Positions 36,606-45,625 of a DNA stretch of 64,000 nucleotides are shown here, one piece after another. Each line of letters opens with the position of its first letter. Position 1 is the first letter of the stretch. The notes beneath the pieces are model-generated. The model worked only from the letters and a program-made list of their open reading frames with translations. It did no database searches and was not told the origin of the DNA. The DNA is from JBKEDF01 sp047975325 (GTDB lineage: Bacteria; Pseudomonadota; Alphaproteobacteria; Rhodobacterales; Rhodobacteraceae): NCBI GenBank assembly GCA_047975325.1, contig JBKEDF010000055.1:1-64000 (forward strand), given 5' to 3'. Made by a program: the position numbers and the translations under genes.

Positions 36606-36979
36606 CCCTTCATCCCCCTCACAGCATCATGCAGCATTTTCACATAGGCTTCATTCGGCGTCAGACCCCAGGCGGAGGCCTCACCACGGTCCCATGCGCT
36701 GCGCCAGATTGCATATTGTTCCCTGAATGCCCCTTGATCGACCTTAAAAGGGCTGGTTTCGGTCATCTCACCATCAAAAGCCGCGCTTTCCCAGAAGGGG
36801 GCGTGGCTCATCACCGGGGCTTTCGGTTCCGGGGAGGCGACGACAAGGCTGGCCACGGGCTGACGCGCGTCCCGACCCAGGTCGGAGGGCAGATCCACCT
36901 CGCCGATCCAGATATGAACGGGGGCGTGATCCTCCTGATGGCAGGCGTAGAACCCGCCCATCACCAGTTCAATCGACAT
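36602..36979 (-). CDS. Unknown conserved-looking protein (HQEDHAPVHIW motif)
   Basis: 125 residues from ATG 36979. Not recognised. Visible features: MSIELVMGGFYACHQEDHAPVHIWIGEV near the N-terminus, rich in His and acidic residues that could bind metal, and a helical C-terminus ending in WGLTPNEAYVKMLHDAVRGMKG. No signal peptide. It overlaps the upstream secreted-protein gene by 11 bases and the GFA gene by four, so it is firmly inside the gltD...gltB operon. A longer reading to 37264 overlaps the upstream gene and is rejected. Confidence 0.72.
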   Translation of the reverse strand: MSIELVMGGFYACHQEDHAPVHIWIGEVDLPSDLGRDARQPVASLVVASPEPKAPVMSHAPFWESAAFDGEMTETSPFKVDQGAFREQYAIWRSAWDRGEASAWGLTPNEAYVKMLHDAVRGMKG

Positions 36980-37673
36980 GGGTATCGCCCCGCGGTTGGT
37001 AGCTGGACAGGATTGCGTCACATTCGAAAAGCGGCTGGGTGCTTTGAAATCCGGGCTCGCCGGGAAAGATAAACTCCAGCGGGCTACCATCCATCGGCAA
37101 CCATTCACCTGAACCACCATCCCATTGTGTCGGCCCGGCAAAGAACAGCCGCCATTCGGGGTGGATATATTCATTACCCTGCGCCCGGCGCAGGGTATTC
37201 CCGTCAAGGTCGGTTTCGGTAAAATCGAACTGGGTTTCCTGCAATTCCACCCCGTCGATAACAAAACGTTTTCCTGTCAGGCGATCAAAACCGCGCACAT
37301 TGCTATGTTCTCCGGTTTCCTTGCTCAGCGCAAAATCAAAGGTATCGAGTCCGGACGCCAGCAATTCCGAAAAGGAGGCCGGATCGGCTGCGCCGCTATC
37401 CAGGGTCTGTCGTACCGGTGGGGGCAGGCTGATGCTTTCCACCCATTGGGCTTCATGATCGACACGAGACAGGAAATAGACCCCTTCCTGATCGAAATCG
37501 GCGCGCCATTGATCGCCCGGCGGATCCTGGTCGCAGGTGTAATAGTTCGAAACCCGGCAGGAACGCGATTGTACCGTCAGCCAACCGGTGCATCCGTCGG
37601 GCGGGGAAAAGGACCCAGCCAGCGCGAGGTCGGATCCGAAAATCAGGATCGTCAGGGCAAGCGCAGTTCTCAT
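36969..37673 (-). CDS. Exported protein of unknown function in the glt operon
   Basis: 234 residues from ATG 37673. Signal peptide MRTALALTILIFGSDLALAG precedes a Cys-containing mature part (DGCTGWLTVQSRSCRVSNYYTCDQDPPG). The rest (FDRLTGKRFVIDGVELQETQFDFTETD, VDHEAQWVESI) looks like a beta-rich periplasmic protein. Not recognised. It follows gltD after 82 bases and overlaps the next gene by 11. Confidence 0.75.
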   Translation of the reverse strand: MRTALALTILIFGSDLALAGSFSPPDGCTGWLTVQSRSCRVSNYYTCDQDPPGDQWRADFDQEGVYFLSRVDHEAQWVESISLPPPVRQTLDSGAADPASFSELLASGLDTFDFALSKETGEHSNVRGFDRLTGKRFVIDGVELQETQFDFTETDLDGNTLRRAQGNEYIHPEWRLFFAGPTQWDGGSGEWLPMDGSPLEFIFPGEPGFQSTQPLFECDAILSSYQPRGDTHVD

Positions 37674-37755
37674 CCTCCGGCTCCTTTCACTATGCATTGC
37701 AATCGCTTGGTTGATGGGCGGCGTTCGGTTTGCGGTAAGGCTGCGTGCAGGGCGG

Positions 37756-39192
37756 TTATTCCGCGGCTACCGCACGGGCCTCCGCCAGATAGCCCAGGAT
37801 TGAATCTGCCGCCTCGCGCCCGTCACGGATGGCCCAGACGACAAGACTTGCCCCGCGTACGATATCCCCCACCGCATAGACGCCGGGCAGGCTTGTGGCA
37901 TGGGTGGTGAATTCAGCACGGATCGTACCCCAGCGGGTTACGGCCAATTCCGGTTGATCCCAGAGCGTTGGCAATTCTTCCGGTTCGAAACCAAGGGCCA
38001 TGATGACCAGATCGGCCGGTTCGATGTAATCGGCCCCTTCGATGATTTCGGGGGCCTGTCGTCCGGTCGCATCGGGTTGGCCCAGGCGCATTTTCTGGAC
38101 GATCACGCCCTCGACCTCATCCCCGCCGGTAAAGCCTTTGGGTGCGGTCAGCCAAACGAATTCAACGCCTTCTTCCTCGGCATTTTGTGTTTCACGCTGG
38201 CTTCCGGGCATATTGGCCCGGTCCCGCCGGTACAGGCATTTAACCGAAACCGCACCTTCGCGGATGGCGGTACGGACGCAATCCATGGCGGTATCGCCGC
38301 CGCCGATCACGACCACGCGTTTGCCCTTGGCGTCCAGGCGACCGTTATCATATTCTTCCACATCGTCGCCAAAGCTCTTGCGGTTCGAGGCAATCAGGAA
38401 TTCCAGCGCCGGAACAACGCCTTGCGCACCTACTCCCGGCACCTGCATATCCCGCGCCTTGTAAACGCCGGTTGCGATCAGAACTGCGTCATGCTGGCCC
38501 CGGATCGCATCGAAACTGATATCTTCACCGACATTGCAGTTCAGAACAAAATTCACCCCGCCACTTTCAAGCTGCTCGATCCGCTGCATCACCACCGGCT
38601 TTTCCAGTTTGAAGCCGGGAATACCGTAGGTCATCAACCCGCCCGCCCGATCGTAGCGGTCATAGACGGTAACTTGCACACCCTGCCGCCGGAGCACATC
38701 GGCAGCCGCCAGCCCACCCGGGCCGGCCCCGATGATCCCGACGCTTTCGGTGCGTTCGCTGATCGGCTTGACGGGTTTTACCCAGCCCTCTTCCCAGGCT
38801 GTGTCGGTCAGGTATTTTTCGATCGCACCGATGGTCACGGTGCCATGGCCCGCCTGTTCGATTACGCAATTGCCTTCGCAGAGCCGGTCTTGTGGGCAAA
38901 TCCGGCCACAGATTTCCGGAAAGGTATTGGTGTGCTGGGAAAGCTCATAGGCCTCCTGCAGACGACCTTCCGCCGTCAGGCGCAGCCAGTCGGGGATATT
39001 GTTGTGCAGCGGGCAATGCGACTGACAAAAGGGGACGCCGCACTGGCTGCAGCGGCTGGCCTGTTCGGCCGCCTTTTCGGCTGCGAAATCCCGATAGATC
39101 TCATGATAATCCTGGGCACGCAGACTGGGCGGACGTTTCTCCGGCATTTCACGGCCAACATTCACGAAGCGGAGCATACGTTCCTTGGCCAT
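37756..39192 (-). CDS. gltD: Glutamate synthase small subunit GltD
   Basis: 478 residues. Two cysteine clusters, CSQCGVPFCQSHCP and CGRICPQDRLCEGNC, bind 4Fe-4S centres; two Rossmann motifs, GIIGAGPGGLAAADVL (FAD) and VVVIGGGDTAMDCV (NADPH), follow. It passes electrons from NADPH to GltB. It is first in the operon gltD-unknown-unknown-GFA-gltB, so the promoter should lie in the AT-rich block upstream. Confidence 0.97.
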   Translation of the reverse strand: MAKERMLRFVNVGREMPEKRPPSLRAQDYHEIYRDFAAEKAAEQASRCSQCGVPFCQSHCPLHNNIPDWLRLTAEGRLQEAYELSQHTNTFPEICGRICPQDRLCEGNCVIEQAGHGTVTIGAIEKYLTDTAWEEGWVKPVKPISERTESVGIIGAGPGGLAAADVLRRQGVQVTVYDRYDRAGGLMTYGIPGFKLEKPVVMQRIEQLESGGVNFVLNCNVGEDISFDAIRGQHDAVLIATGVYKARDMQVPGVGAQGVVPALEFLIASNRKSFGDDVEEYDNGRLDAKGKRVVVIGGGDTAMDCVRTAIREGAVSVKCLYRRDRANMPGSQRETQNAEEEGVEFVWLTAPKGFTGGDEVEGVIVQKMRLGQPDATGRQAPEIIEGADYIEPADLVIMALGFEPEELPTLWDQPELAVTRWGTIRAEFTTHATSLPGVYAVGDIVRGASLVVWAIRDGREAADSILGYLAEARAVAAE

Positions 39193-39266
39193 AACGGCGC
39201 CTCCCTGGCTACTTGCTTGGATCGTCTTGATACTTTGCCTTAATCTAAAATAAAAGTCAGAATGAG

Positions 39267-39349
39267 TTACCTATTTAGGACAAAATTCAGAATTCTGCCG
39301 ATAGAATTCGGAAAGAACCTAAAAAATAGGTAAGTACAGTTTACCTATC
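39267..39349. promoter_or_regulatory. AT-rich control block upstream of gltD with repeated TTACCTAT sites
   Basis: TTACCTAT occurs at 39267-39274, as its reverse complement ATAGGTAA at 39326-39333 and again at 39341-39348. The first two are extended arms (TTACCTATTTAGG 39267-39279 and CCTAAAAAATAGGTAA 39318-39333). AGAATTC is also repeated at 39289-39295 and 39303-39309. The spacing and symmetry suggest an operator for the glt operon; which regulator binds is unknown. Confidence 0.55.
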
Positions 39350-39352
39350 TAC

Positions 39353-40156
39353 CTAATAGCCCGCCGAAAGTGCAATCAGGGCTGTTGCGCCGACGATGAT
39401 TCGCCACCAGCCAAACAGTGCGTAGCCATGTTTGGCAACATAACCCAAAAGCCCGCGCACCACGATTACCGCCACGATGAAAGCCGCAATGAAACCGATG
39501 GCGATTTCCCCCATGGCGCTGGCATCAAGCAGATCGCGGTTCTTGTAGAGGTCATAGGCAAAGGCCCCGGCCATGGTTGGCATTGACAGGAAAAAGGAAA
39601 ATTCCGCCGCTGCCCGTTTTGAAAGGCCCAGGCTCAGCCCGCCCACGATGGTGGCGCCGGAACGGGACACGCCAGGGATCATTGCGAGGCATTGGATAAA
39701 CCCGATGGCCAGCGCCTTGCCCAAGGGCACTTCCATCGCGTCCCCGACCTTTGGCTGCGGTGCGAGGCGATCAGCAAAAAGCAGCACGATCCCCCCCAGA
39801 ATCAACATGATTGAGATCAGCCGGGGACTTTCGAACAGCACCGTCTTGATGAAATCATGCGCCAGAACACCAATGACAACCGCCGGAGCAAAGGCGATCA
39901 GAACCGAATAGATCGTACGCCGCGCCAGGGGGTCGCGAGGCGCGCGCGAAAACACATCCCACAGCTTTGCAGCATAGACTGACAGAACGGCCAGAACCGC
40001 ACCAAGCTGGATTACGACCTCAAAGGTCTTGCCTGCGCTTTCAAAGCCAAGGAAATGCCCTGCCAGCAGGATATGCCCGGTTGAGGAGACGGGAATGAAT
40101 TCCGTCAGCCCCTCCAGCACGCCCAGAATGAGCGCGACCAAGGTTGAATCTGCCAT
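39353..40156 (-). CDS. uppP: Undecaprenyl-diphosphatase UppP/BacA
   Basis: 267 residues with about eight membrane helices. The two active-site regions are clear: LEGLTEFIPVSSTGHILLAGH and AMIPGVSRSGATIVGGLSLGLSKRAAAEFSF. It recycles the lipid carrier undecaprenyl phosphate for peptidoglycan synthesis. It starts three bases after the stop of the NDUFA9-like gene and is probably co-transcribed with it. Confidence 0.96.
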   Translation of the reverse strand: MADSTLVALILGVLEGLTEFIPVSSTGHILLAGHFLGFESAGKTFEVVIQLGAVLAVLSVYAAKLWDVFSRAPRDPLARRTIYSVLIAFAPAVVIGVLAHDFIKTVLFESPRLISIMLILGGIVLLFADRLAPQPKVGDAMEVPLGKALAIGFIQCLAMIPGVSRSGATIVGGLSLGLSKRAAAEFSFFLSMPTMAGAFAYDLYKNRDLLDASAMGEIAIGFIAAFIVAVIVVRGLLGYVAKHGYALFGWWRIIVGATALIALSAGY

Positions 40157-40159
40157 GGG

Positions 40160-41149
40160 TCAGGCTTTGCTCATCAGGTTCCTGGCGGAAGCCTTCAGTG
40201 CGTCATATTGGCCCGAGGGCCGGAAACGCACCAGATATTCAGGCAGGATTGCCTCCATTTCGACGGGGTCGATTCCAAGATCGGCAAAAGTCCTTGCGCC
40301 CTCGGTCACGACATTGTCCAGTTTCAGCGTCTTGACCTGATCACGGGTCAGGATGCGGTTGTGAAACAGGCCAAGCGTGATCGCGCTGATGAAATCCAGA
40401 ACCGCAGCAAGGATCCGTGCCCCGAAAAACGGCATGTTGAGAATCAGCCTGCGGCGATGGACAATCCCCAGCATCCGCCTGATCAATCCACGGAAACTGT
40501 CAGCTTCCGGCCCGCCGAGTTCATAAACGCCAGGCGTGGCCTTGCCCGTCACGCCCTGTACAGCAGCCCTGGCGACATCATCGACATAGACCGGCTGGAA
40601 CCGGGTTGCCGCCCCGACCAGCGGCAGGACCGGGTTGAACATGGCCATGCCGCCAAAACGGTTGAAGAACTGATCCTCCGGCCCGAAAATCACCGAAGGC
40701 CGCAGGATAACCGCATTGGGGAAGGCTGCGCGAATTGCGTCTTCGCCCTCGCCCTTGGTACGGGAGTAGTCGCTTTCAGCCCCGGGATCAGCGCCGATGG
40801 AGGAAATATGCACCAGCTGTGCAACGCCTTCCTCTGCCGCGATGCGGGCAATCCGTGTGGCGCCTTCGGTCTGGACCGCATTGAAATTATTCTTGCCTGC
40901 CTTGTCGAAGGTGCCGACACAATTGACCACGGCATCAGCGCCCTGGGCAGCGGCGCGGACGGAGGCATCATCGCGAATATTGCACAGGACCGGCTCCACC
41001 TGTCCAACTGCGCCATAGGGTTTCACGAAAAGTGCCTCATTCGGATGTCGCACTGCGACGCGCACGCGCCATCCCTGCCGTGCCATCCGTTGCGCAATAT
41101 AGCGTCCCACAAATCCCGAACCGCCATAAATCGTGACCAGCTTGCCCAT
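40160..41149 (-). CDS. Complex I NDUFA9-like NAD(P)-binding protein
   Basis: 329 residues. Rossmann motif GGSGFVGRYIAQRMARQG at the N-terminus of an atypical short-chain dehydrogenase/NmrA-like fold, with SRTKGEGEDAIRAAFPNAVILRPSVIFGPEDQFFNRF. This matches the bacterial relatives of mitochondrial complex I subunit NDUFA9, common in alphaproteobacteria. Exact role in bacteria is not settled. First of a two-gene run with uppP. Confidence 0.88.
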   Translation of the reverse strand: MGKLVTIYGGSGFVGRYIAQRMARQGWRVRVAVRHPNEALFVKPYGAVGQVEPVLCNIRDDASVRAAAQGADAVVNCVGTFDKAGKNNFNAVQTEGATRIARIAAEEGVAQLVHISSIGADPGAESDYSRTKGEGEDAIRAAFPNAVILRPSVIFGPEDQFFNRFGGMAMFNPVLPLVGAATRFQPVYVDDVARAAVQGVTGKATPGVYELGGPEADSFRGLIRRMLGIVHRRRLILNMPFFGARILAAVLDFISAITLGLFHNRILTRDQVKTLKLDNVVTEGARTFADLGIDPVEMEAILPEYLVRFRPSGQYDALKASARNLMSKA

Positions 41150-41252
41150 CCGTACTGCCTTTCGTTCCGAAATGCCCGCCTCTCGTCTGAATAGACCTGC
41201 ATAACGCGCCGAACAAGCATCAATAGTCGCGATGAATTTTATCCATCCCCTG

Positions 41253-41280
41253 TTGACACTCCCCTAGCCCCCTATTACAT
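41253..41280 (+). promoter_or_regulatory. Likely promoter of tRNA-Leu
   Basis: TTGACA at 41253-41258 matches the -35 consensus exactly. TATTAC (41273-41278) or TTACAT (41275-41280) is the best -10 candidate, with short spacing of 14-16. The tRNA begins 16 bases further on, a fitting distance. The -10 is weak. Confidence 0.5.
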
Positions 41281-41295
41281 CGCGCCACATCATAT

Positions 41296-41380
41296 GCCCA
41301 GGTGGCGGAATTGGTAGACGCGCACGGTTCAGGTCCGTGTGCCGCAAGGCGTGGAGGTTCGAGTCCTCTTCTGGGCACCA
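41296..41380 (+). tRNA. tRNA-Leu (anticodon CAG)
   Basis: 85 nt including an encoded CCA. Acceptor GCCCAGG pairs with TCTGGGC (one G-U). The anticodon stem CACGG/CCGTG encloses loop TTCAGGT, giving anticodon CAG. A long class II variable arm (about TGCCGCAAGGCG) and T arm GAGG-TTCGAGT-CCTC are present, as expected for tRNA-Leu. Confidence 0.96.
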
Positions 41381-41459
41381 TTTCCCGACGAAAGCCGCGC
41401 AGCCCATCAGGGCGCGCGGCTTTCGTTTGAGAAACCAAGCGATATCGCAGGTCTTTCTG

Positions 41460-41921
41460 TCAACTTTGGGCATGGGTCTTCGCGGCACGGATTACCCGTT
41501 CCAGCGCGTCCAGAAAACGCGAACGATCCGCGCGGGAAAAGGCACGGCCTCCGCCCTGGCGAAACGGATCAGCACTGCGCAGATCTGCCATCAGGTCACG
41601 TGTTGCCAGGATTTCCCCGATATTGCGTTGGCTTAACTCATCGCCGTCATGGCGCAATACCCGTGCGCCGTTTTCGATGCAGCGCGCCGCCAATGGAATG
41701 TCGGCTGTTATCACCACATCGCCGGGGCCTGCCGCATCCGCGATCCATTTATCGGCCTCATCCGGGCCGTCTGGCACAAAAACCGACCGTACCAATGGGT
41801 TGGGGGAAGGCCGGATCCCGCCATTGGACACGAGCACCATTTCAATGCGGTGGCGCGTTACGACGCGTTCGGCCTCCGCCTTGACCGGGCAGGCATCGGC
41901 GTCAATGTAGAGGATGGTCAT
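41460..41921 (-). CDS. YaiI/YqxD-family (DUF188) protein
   Basis: 153 residues from ATG 41921. ILYIDADACPVKAEAERVVTRH, the PDGPDEADKWI segment and DVVITADIPLAARCIENGARVL are the conserved acidic PIN-like features of the DUF188 family. A nuclease-type fold is suspected for the family; no activity is firmly established to my knowledge. The start is at TILYID; the 11-residue extension to 41954 is not family-like. Confidence 0.9.
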   Translation of the reverse strand: MTILYIDADACPVKAEAERVVTRHRIEMVLVSNGGIRPSPNPLVRSVFVPDGPDEADKWIADAAGPGDVVITADIPLAARCIENGARVLRHDGDELSQRNIGEILATRDLMADLRSADPFRQGGGRAFSRADRSRFLDALERVIRAAKTHAQS

Positions 41922-42038
41922 GTCATGCCCCTTCCCAAAGCCCCAAACAGGCATCCGTGGCTTTGCCCGCGAATGCCTGTTCAGGTTTGTTTTGCTGGCT
42001 ATATCCGAAAACCGGCACCCTCTTTTCGGAAATCCTGC

Positions 42039-42869
42039 TTAGCGATAGAACGTCTCGGCATGAAAACCGATATGGTCTTCCATGAAGGTGGAGACAAAGA
42101 AATAACTGTGATCATAGCCCTTCTGCATGCGGAAGCTTGCGTTTTGCCTTCCGGCTGTCAGCGCCTCCGCCAGGGCTTCGGGTTTCAGCAGGTCCAGAAA
42201 CTGGTCTGACGCGCCCTGATCGATCAGGATCGGCCCGTCAAAACCGCGTTTGCGCATCAGAAGCGTCGCATCATGGGGCGCCCATTTCGTTTCATCCTCG
42301 CCCAGATAAGCCGTAAACTGCTTGCGCCCCCAGTCGGAAGCCGTCGGATGGGCAATCGGTGCGAAGGCGGATACCGAACTGAACCGGCCTGGAAAGCTCA
42401 TCGCGATGGTCAAGGCGCCATGGCCGCCCATTGAATGGCCGGTGATTGCCTGACGGTCAGCCAGAACCGGGAAGGTGCCAAACAGAAGCTGGGGCAATTC
42501 CTCGGTCACATAGTCCCACATCCGAAAATTGGGCGCCCAGGGAGTTTCCGTTGCATTGACATAGAAACCCGCCCCCTGACCCAGATCATAGGCTTCGTCA
42601 TCGGCAATGGCATCGCCGCGCGGGCTGGTATCGGGAAAGACCAGGGCCATTCCCGCCCGCGCAGCCCAGGCCTGCGCGCCTGCCTTTGTCATTGCGTTTT
42701 CATGGGTGCAGGTCAGTCCGGAAAGATACCACAGGATCGGCACTGGCCCGGTTTCCGCCTCTTCAGGCAGGAAGAGCCCGAAGGTCATCTCACATCCCGT
42801 TGCGTCGGAGGAATGGCTATAGACACCCTGAACGCCGCCAAAGGCCCGGTTTTCGGAAATGGTTTTCAA
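42039..42869 (-). CDS. fghA: S-formylglutathione hydrolase
   Basis: 276 residues, alpha/beta hydrolase of the esterase D family. Nucleophile Ser in GHSMGGHGALTIAM; the N-terminus AFGGVQGVYSHSSDATGCEMTFGLFLP and YLSGLTCTHEN are family-specific. It hydrolyses S-formylglutathione to formate and glutathione in formaldehyde detoxification. The partner alcohol dehydrogenase (adhC/frmA) is not in the window. It overlaps the nitroreductase gene by four bases. Confidence 0.95.
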   Translation of the reverse strand: MKTISENRAFGGVQGVYSHSSDATGCEMTFGLFLPEEAETGPVPILWYLSGLTCTHENAMTKAGAQAWAARAGMALVFPDTSPRGDAIADDEAYDLGQGAGFYVNATETPWAPNFRMWDYVTEELPQLLFGTFPVLADRQAITGHSMGGHGALTIAMSFPGRFSSVSAFAPIAHPTASDWGRKQFTAYLGEDETKWAPHDATLLMRKRGFDGPILIDQGASDQFLDLLKPEALAEALTAGRQNASFRMQKGYDHSYFFVSTFMEDHIGFHAETFYR

Positions 42870-43561
42870 TTTTTATCTCCTTCGCGGATGGTCAGGATTT
42901 CCTGAAGCGGTTTCTTCTTCTTGGCGACGGCGGGAACGGTTGCATCCCTGGCGGGATGGCCCACGGCCAGGATCATGACGGCCTTTTCATTTTCCGGCCT
43001 GTCACAAAACGCGTTGAGGAATTTCATCGGATTGGGTGTATGGGTCAGGCAGGAAAGTCCCGCCTGATGCAAGGCGGTTATCAGCATTCCCGTCGCGATG
43101 CCGACGCTTTCGGGAACATAGTAATGCTTGATCCTGCCGCCATCGCCCTGGCCCCATCGCTGGGCGAAGATCACGATCAGCCAGGGCGCCATGGTCAGAT
43201 GTGGTTTGCTGGCATCGGTTCCGATCGGTTCCAGCGCGGCCAGCCATTCATCACCACCGCCCCCTGCATAGAATTCGCGTTCCTCGATTTCTGCGGCGTC
43301 GCGAATCCGTTCCTTCATCGCAGGATTGGCGATGGCCACAAAATGCCAGGGCTGCTGGTTTGCCCCTGAGGGGGCGGTTCCCGCTGCTGCGATGCAGGTC
43401 TCGATCACCTCCCGCGCGACGGGGCGGTCGGAATAATCTCGCACGGTATGGCGCTGGCGCATCAGGTTCAGAAAGGCCTGGGCTTCCTTCATCATGGCAT
43501 CGTCGGAAAGGTCCCGCCGATCGGGCAGGGCGATAGCCTTATAGGCGGGTTTCTCGGTCAT
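42866..43561 (-). CDS. Nitroreductase-family flavoprotein
   Basis: 231 residues from ATG 43561 (GGGGAC upstream); readings further upstream overlap the rlmN end. FLNLMRQRHTVRDYSDRPVAREVIETCIAAAGTAPSGANQQPWHFV is the FMN-binding nitroreductase opening, and ESVGIATGMLITALHQAGL plus LAVGHPARDATVP match the family. Substrate is unknown. It precedes fghA in the same direction with four bases of overlap. Confidence 0.9.
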   Translation of the reverse strand: MTEKPAYKAIALPDRRDLSDDAMMKEAQAFLNLMRQRHTVRDYSDRPVAREVIETCIAAAGTAPSGANQQPWHFVAIANPAMKERIRDAAEIEEREFYAGGGGDEWLAALEPIGTDASKPHLTMAPWLIVIFAQRWGQGDGGRIKHYYVPESVGIATGMLITALHQAGLSCLTHTPNPMKFLNAFCDRPENEKAVMILAVGHPARDATVPAVAKKKKPLQEILTIREGDKN

Positions 43562-43601
43562 TTGGTTGTCCCCGTTGCTGAAACGCGGCGATATCTCGCG
43601 G

Positions 43602-44780
43602 TCAGAGTCCGGCCTCGGCGGCCACTTCCGCGCGGCTTTTGCGCGCGCGTTCCGTGGCGGATTTGAGCTGCCCGCAAGCGGCCATGATATCTTCCCCGCG
43701 AGGTGTACGGATCGGCGAGGCATAGCCTGCCTTGTAGATGATATCGGCAAAGGCCTCGATCCGTTCCCAATCCGAACGCGTATAGGGCGCGCCGGGCCAT
43801 TCGTTGAAGGGGATGAGGTTGATCTTGGCGGGGATCCCGGAGATCAGTTTGACCAGCCGTCGCGCATCGGCATCGCTGTCATTCACATCCTTCAACATGA
43901 CATATTCAAAGGTGATCCGTTCGGAATTGGACAGGCGCGGATAATCCCGCAGGGCCGCCAGCAGTGCCTTGATATTCCACTTTTTGTTGACCGGCACCAG
44001 CTTGTCGCGCACCTCATCGGTGGTTGCATGAAAACTGACAGCCAGAAGACAACCGATTTCTGCCGCCGTGCGGGCGATTTCCGGCACGATGCCGGAGGTG
44101 GACAATGTGATCCTGCGACGTGACAGGCTGAGGCCCTCACCATCCATGACGACGCGCATCGCGTCGCGCACGTTTTCAAAATTGTAAAGCGGTTCCCCCA
44201 TGCCCATCAGGACGACGTTGGAAACCTGCCGTTCCGCGATGCTGCCCTCACCGGGCCGGGGCCATTCGCCCAGATCGTCCCGTGCCAGCATGAGTTGGCC
44301 GACAATTTCGCCGGCAGTCAGGTTGCGCACCAGCTTTTGTGTTCCAGTATGGCAGAAGGAACAGGTCAATGTGCACCCCACCTGACTGGAAATGCAAAGG
44401 GTCCCGCGCCCGTCTTCGGGGATATAGACCGTTTCGACTTCATGGCCGCCTGCGATGCGCAGCAGGTATTTCCGCGTCCCATCCGCAGAAATCTGACGTG
44501 TTACCACCTCGGGCAATGCGATTTCGAACCGCTCGGCCAGCATGGCACGGTAATCCTTGGCGAGATTGGTCATCACCGCGAAATCCCGTACCCCCCAGTG
44601 GTAAATCCATTGCCAGATCTGCCCCAGCCGCATCCTGGCCTGACGTTCGGGCGTCCCCGCCTCGATCAGTGCATCGCGAAGCTGATCACGTGTCAGCCCG
44701 ACTATATTGAGCCTCCCGTTTTCAGGCAGCTTGCGCGGAACGGTCAGAACATCCTGGGTGATCGGGGTATTGGCGGTCAT
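43602..44780 (-). CDS. rlmN: Dual-specificity 23S rRNA/tRNA methyltransferase RlmN
   Basis: 392 residues, radical SAM enzyme. The CxxxCxxC cluster motif is Cys136-Cys140-Cys143 in VGCTLTCSFCHTGTQ. Other family motifs are VSNVVLMGMGEPLYNFENV, LSTSGIVPEI and AVSFHATTDEVRDKLVPVN. It methylates A2503 of 23S rRNA and A37 of some tRNAs at C2. The C-terminal Cys (MAACGQL) that carries the methyl intermediate is present. Confidence 0.96.
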   Translation of the reverse strand: MTANTPITQDVLTVPRKLPENGRLNIVGLTRDQLRDALIEAGTPERQARMRLGQIWQWIYHWGVRDFAVMTNLAKDYRAMLAERFEIALPEVVTRQISADGTRKYLLRIAGGHEVETVYIPEDGRGTLCISSQVGCTLTCSFCHTGTQKLVRNLTAGEIVGQLMLARDDLGEWPRPGEGSIAERQVSNVVLMGMGEPLYNFENVRDAMRVVMDGEGLSLSRRRITLSTSGIVPEIARTAAEIGCLLAVSFHATTDEVRDKLVPVNKKWNIKALLAALRDYPRLSNSERITFEYVMLKDVNDSDADARRLVKLISGIPAKINLIPFNEWPGAPYTRSDWERIEAFADIIYKAGYASPIRTPRGEDIMAACGQLKSATERARKSRAEVAAEAGL

Positions 44781-44846
44781 GGCGGTATCCTTGGCGGTCA
44801 GGCGCGCCTTATAGGGGATTCGGCGAAAAAACGAAATCCGGCAATA

Positions 44847-44872
44847 TGAAAAGCGCCCCGCGAACGAGGCGC
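44847..44872 (-). terminator. Intrinsic terminator of the IalB-like gene
   Basis: On the minus strand GCGCCTCG and CGGGGCGC form an 8-bp stem (44853-44872, with one G-T pair) closed by a TTCG tetraloop and followed by TTTTC. It lies 39 bases after the IalB-like stop. Confidence 0.85.
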
Positions 44873-44910
44873 CTGTCGCAATACTTGATCCCTGCCGATG
44901 GATGCGGGGC

Positions 44911-45435
44911 TTACTGGCAGCGGTTCTCCGCTTCGGTCATTGCGGCGGTGAAGCCTTGCAGGGAAAACGTATCCTTGGTCTGGGTCCCGCGCGAGGAACG
45001 TGCCGTCACGACGGCCTGCGCGCCACGTTTCATTGCGGCCAGAAGTGCCGCATCATCCTGCGCATTTGCGGGCCATGCCCATTCCCCGTCGGTGAAAAGG
45101 TCATATCCGGTGCCATCGATATCGACCCGCACGGTTGAGCCACCCGCAAAGGGATAGCCGCCGGTGAAGGAGATTTCACCCCGCGCACCCGACCCGGGGC
45201 GAAAGGTGACAAACATCAATATATCGCCCCGCCGCACGGAAACCACGTTTCCATCGCGCGAGTTCACGGTTTCCTTCGGCTTGGATACGCCCCAGCATTC
45301 CTTGGGTTCGTTCCAGACGCAGACACTCCAATCCGTCTTGGCCGAAACACATTCCGTTTCCTGCTGGGCAAATGCGCCCGCTGCACCTATTGTCACGAAA
45401 GCCGCCGCCAGCGCCCCGATCATGGGAAATTTCAT
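44911..45435 (-). CDS. Invasion-associated locus B (IalB)-like periplasmic protein
   Basis: 174 residues from ATG 45435. Signal peptide MKFPMIGALAAAFVTIGAAGAFA is followed by the IalB-like domain: DWSVCVWNEPKECWGVSKPKETVNSRDG, a beta-sandwich pattern GEISFTGGYPFAGGSTVRVDIDGTGYDLFTDGEWAWP, and a C-terminal Cys (AENRCQ). The paired cysteines suggest disulfides. The family is widespread in non-pathogenic alphaproteobacteria, and its role is unclear. The upstream reading to 45522 has no signal and is rejected. Confidence 0.85.
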   Translation of the reverse strand: MKFPMIGALAAAFVTIGAAGAFAQQETECVSAKTDWSVCVWNEPKECWGVSKPKETVNSRDGNVVSVRRGDILMFVTFRPGSGARGEISFTGGYPFAGGSTVRVDIDGTGYDLFTDGEWAWPANAQDDAALLAAMKRGAQAVVTARSSRGTQTKDTFSLQGFTAAMTEAENRCQ

Positions 45436-45625
45436 TCGTCCACAGCCTCCAGCCGTCCTCTGCCTCATCCCCGCCCTCCCGGCTGATCTTGCCGGTTTTT
45501 GCGATGGCGCGGGGGCACTCAACCCGATAAATGCTCTCTAACGCAAAAAGGCCCTGCCGCGAAAGCCCCATACGCAGAAAATCGCGCAAGCGTGAGGCGG
45601 CTGCGGCACAAGAAGGAAAAAGACG

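Noticed and set aside
37900..39243. 447-codon open frame on the plus strand
   Set aside because: Antisense to gltD with its two iron-sulfur and two Rossmann motifs.
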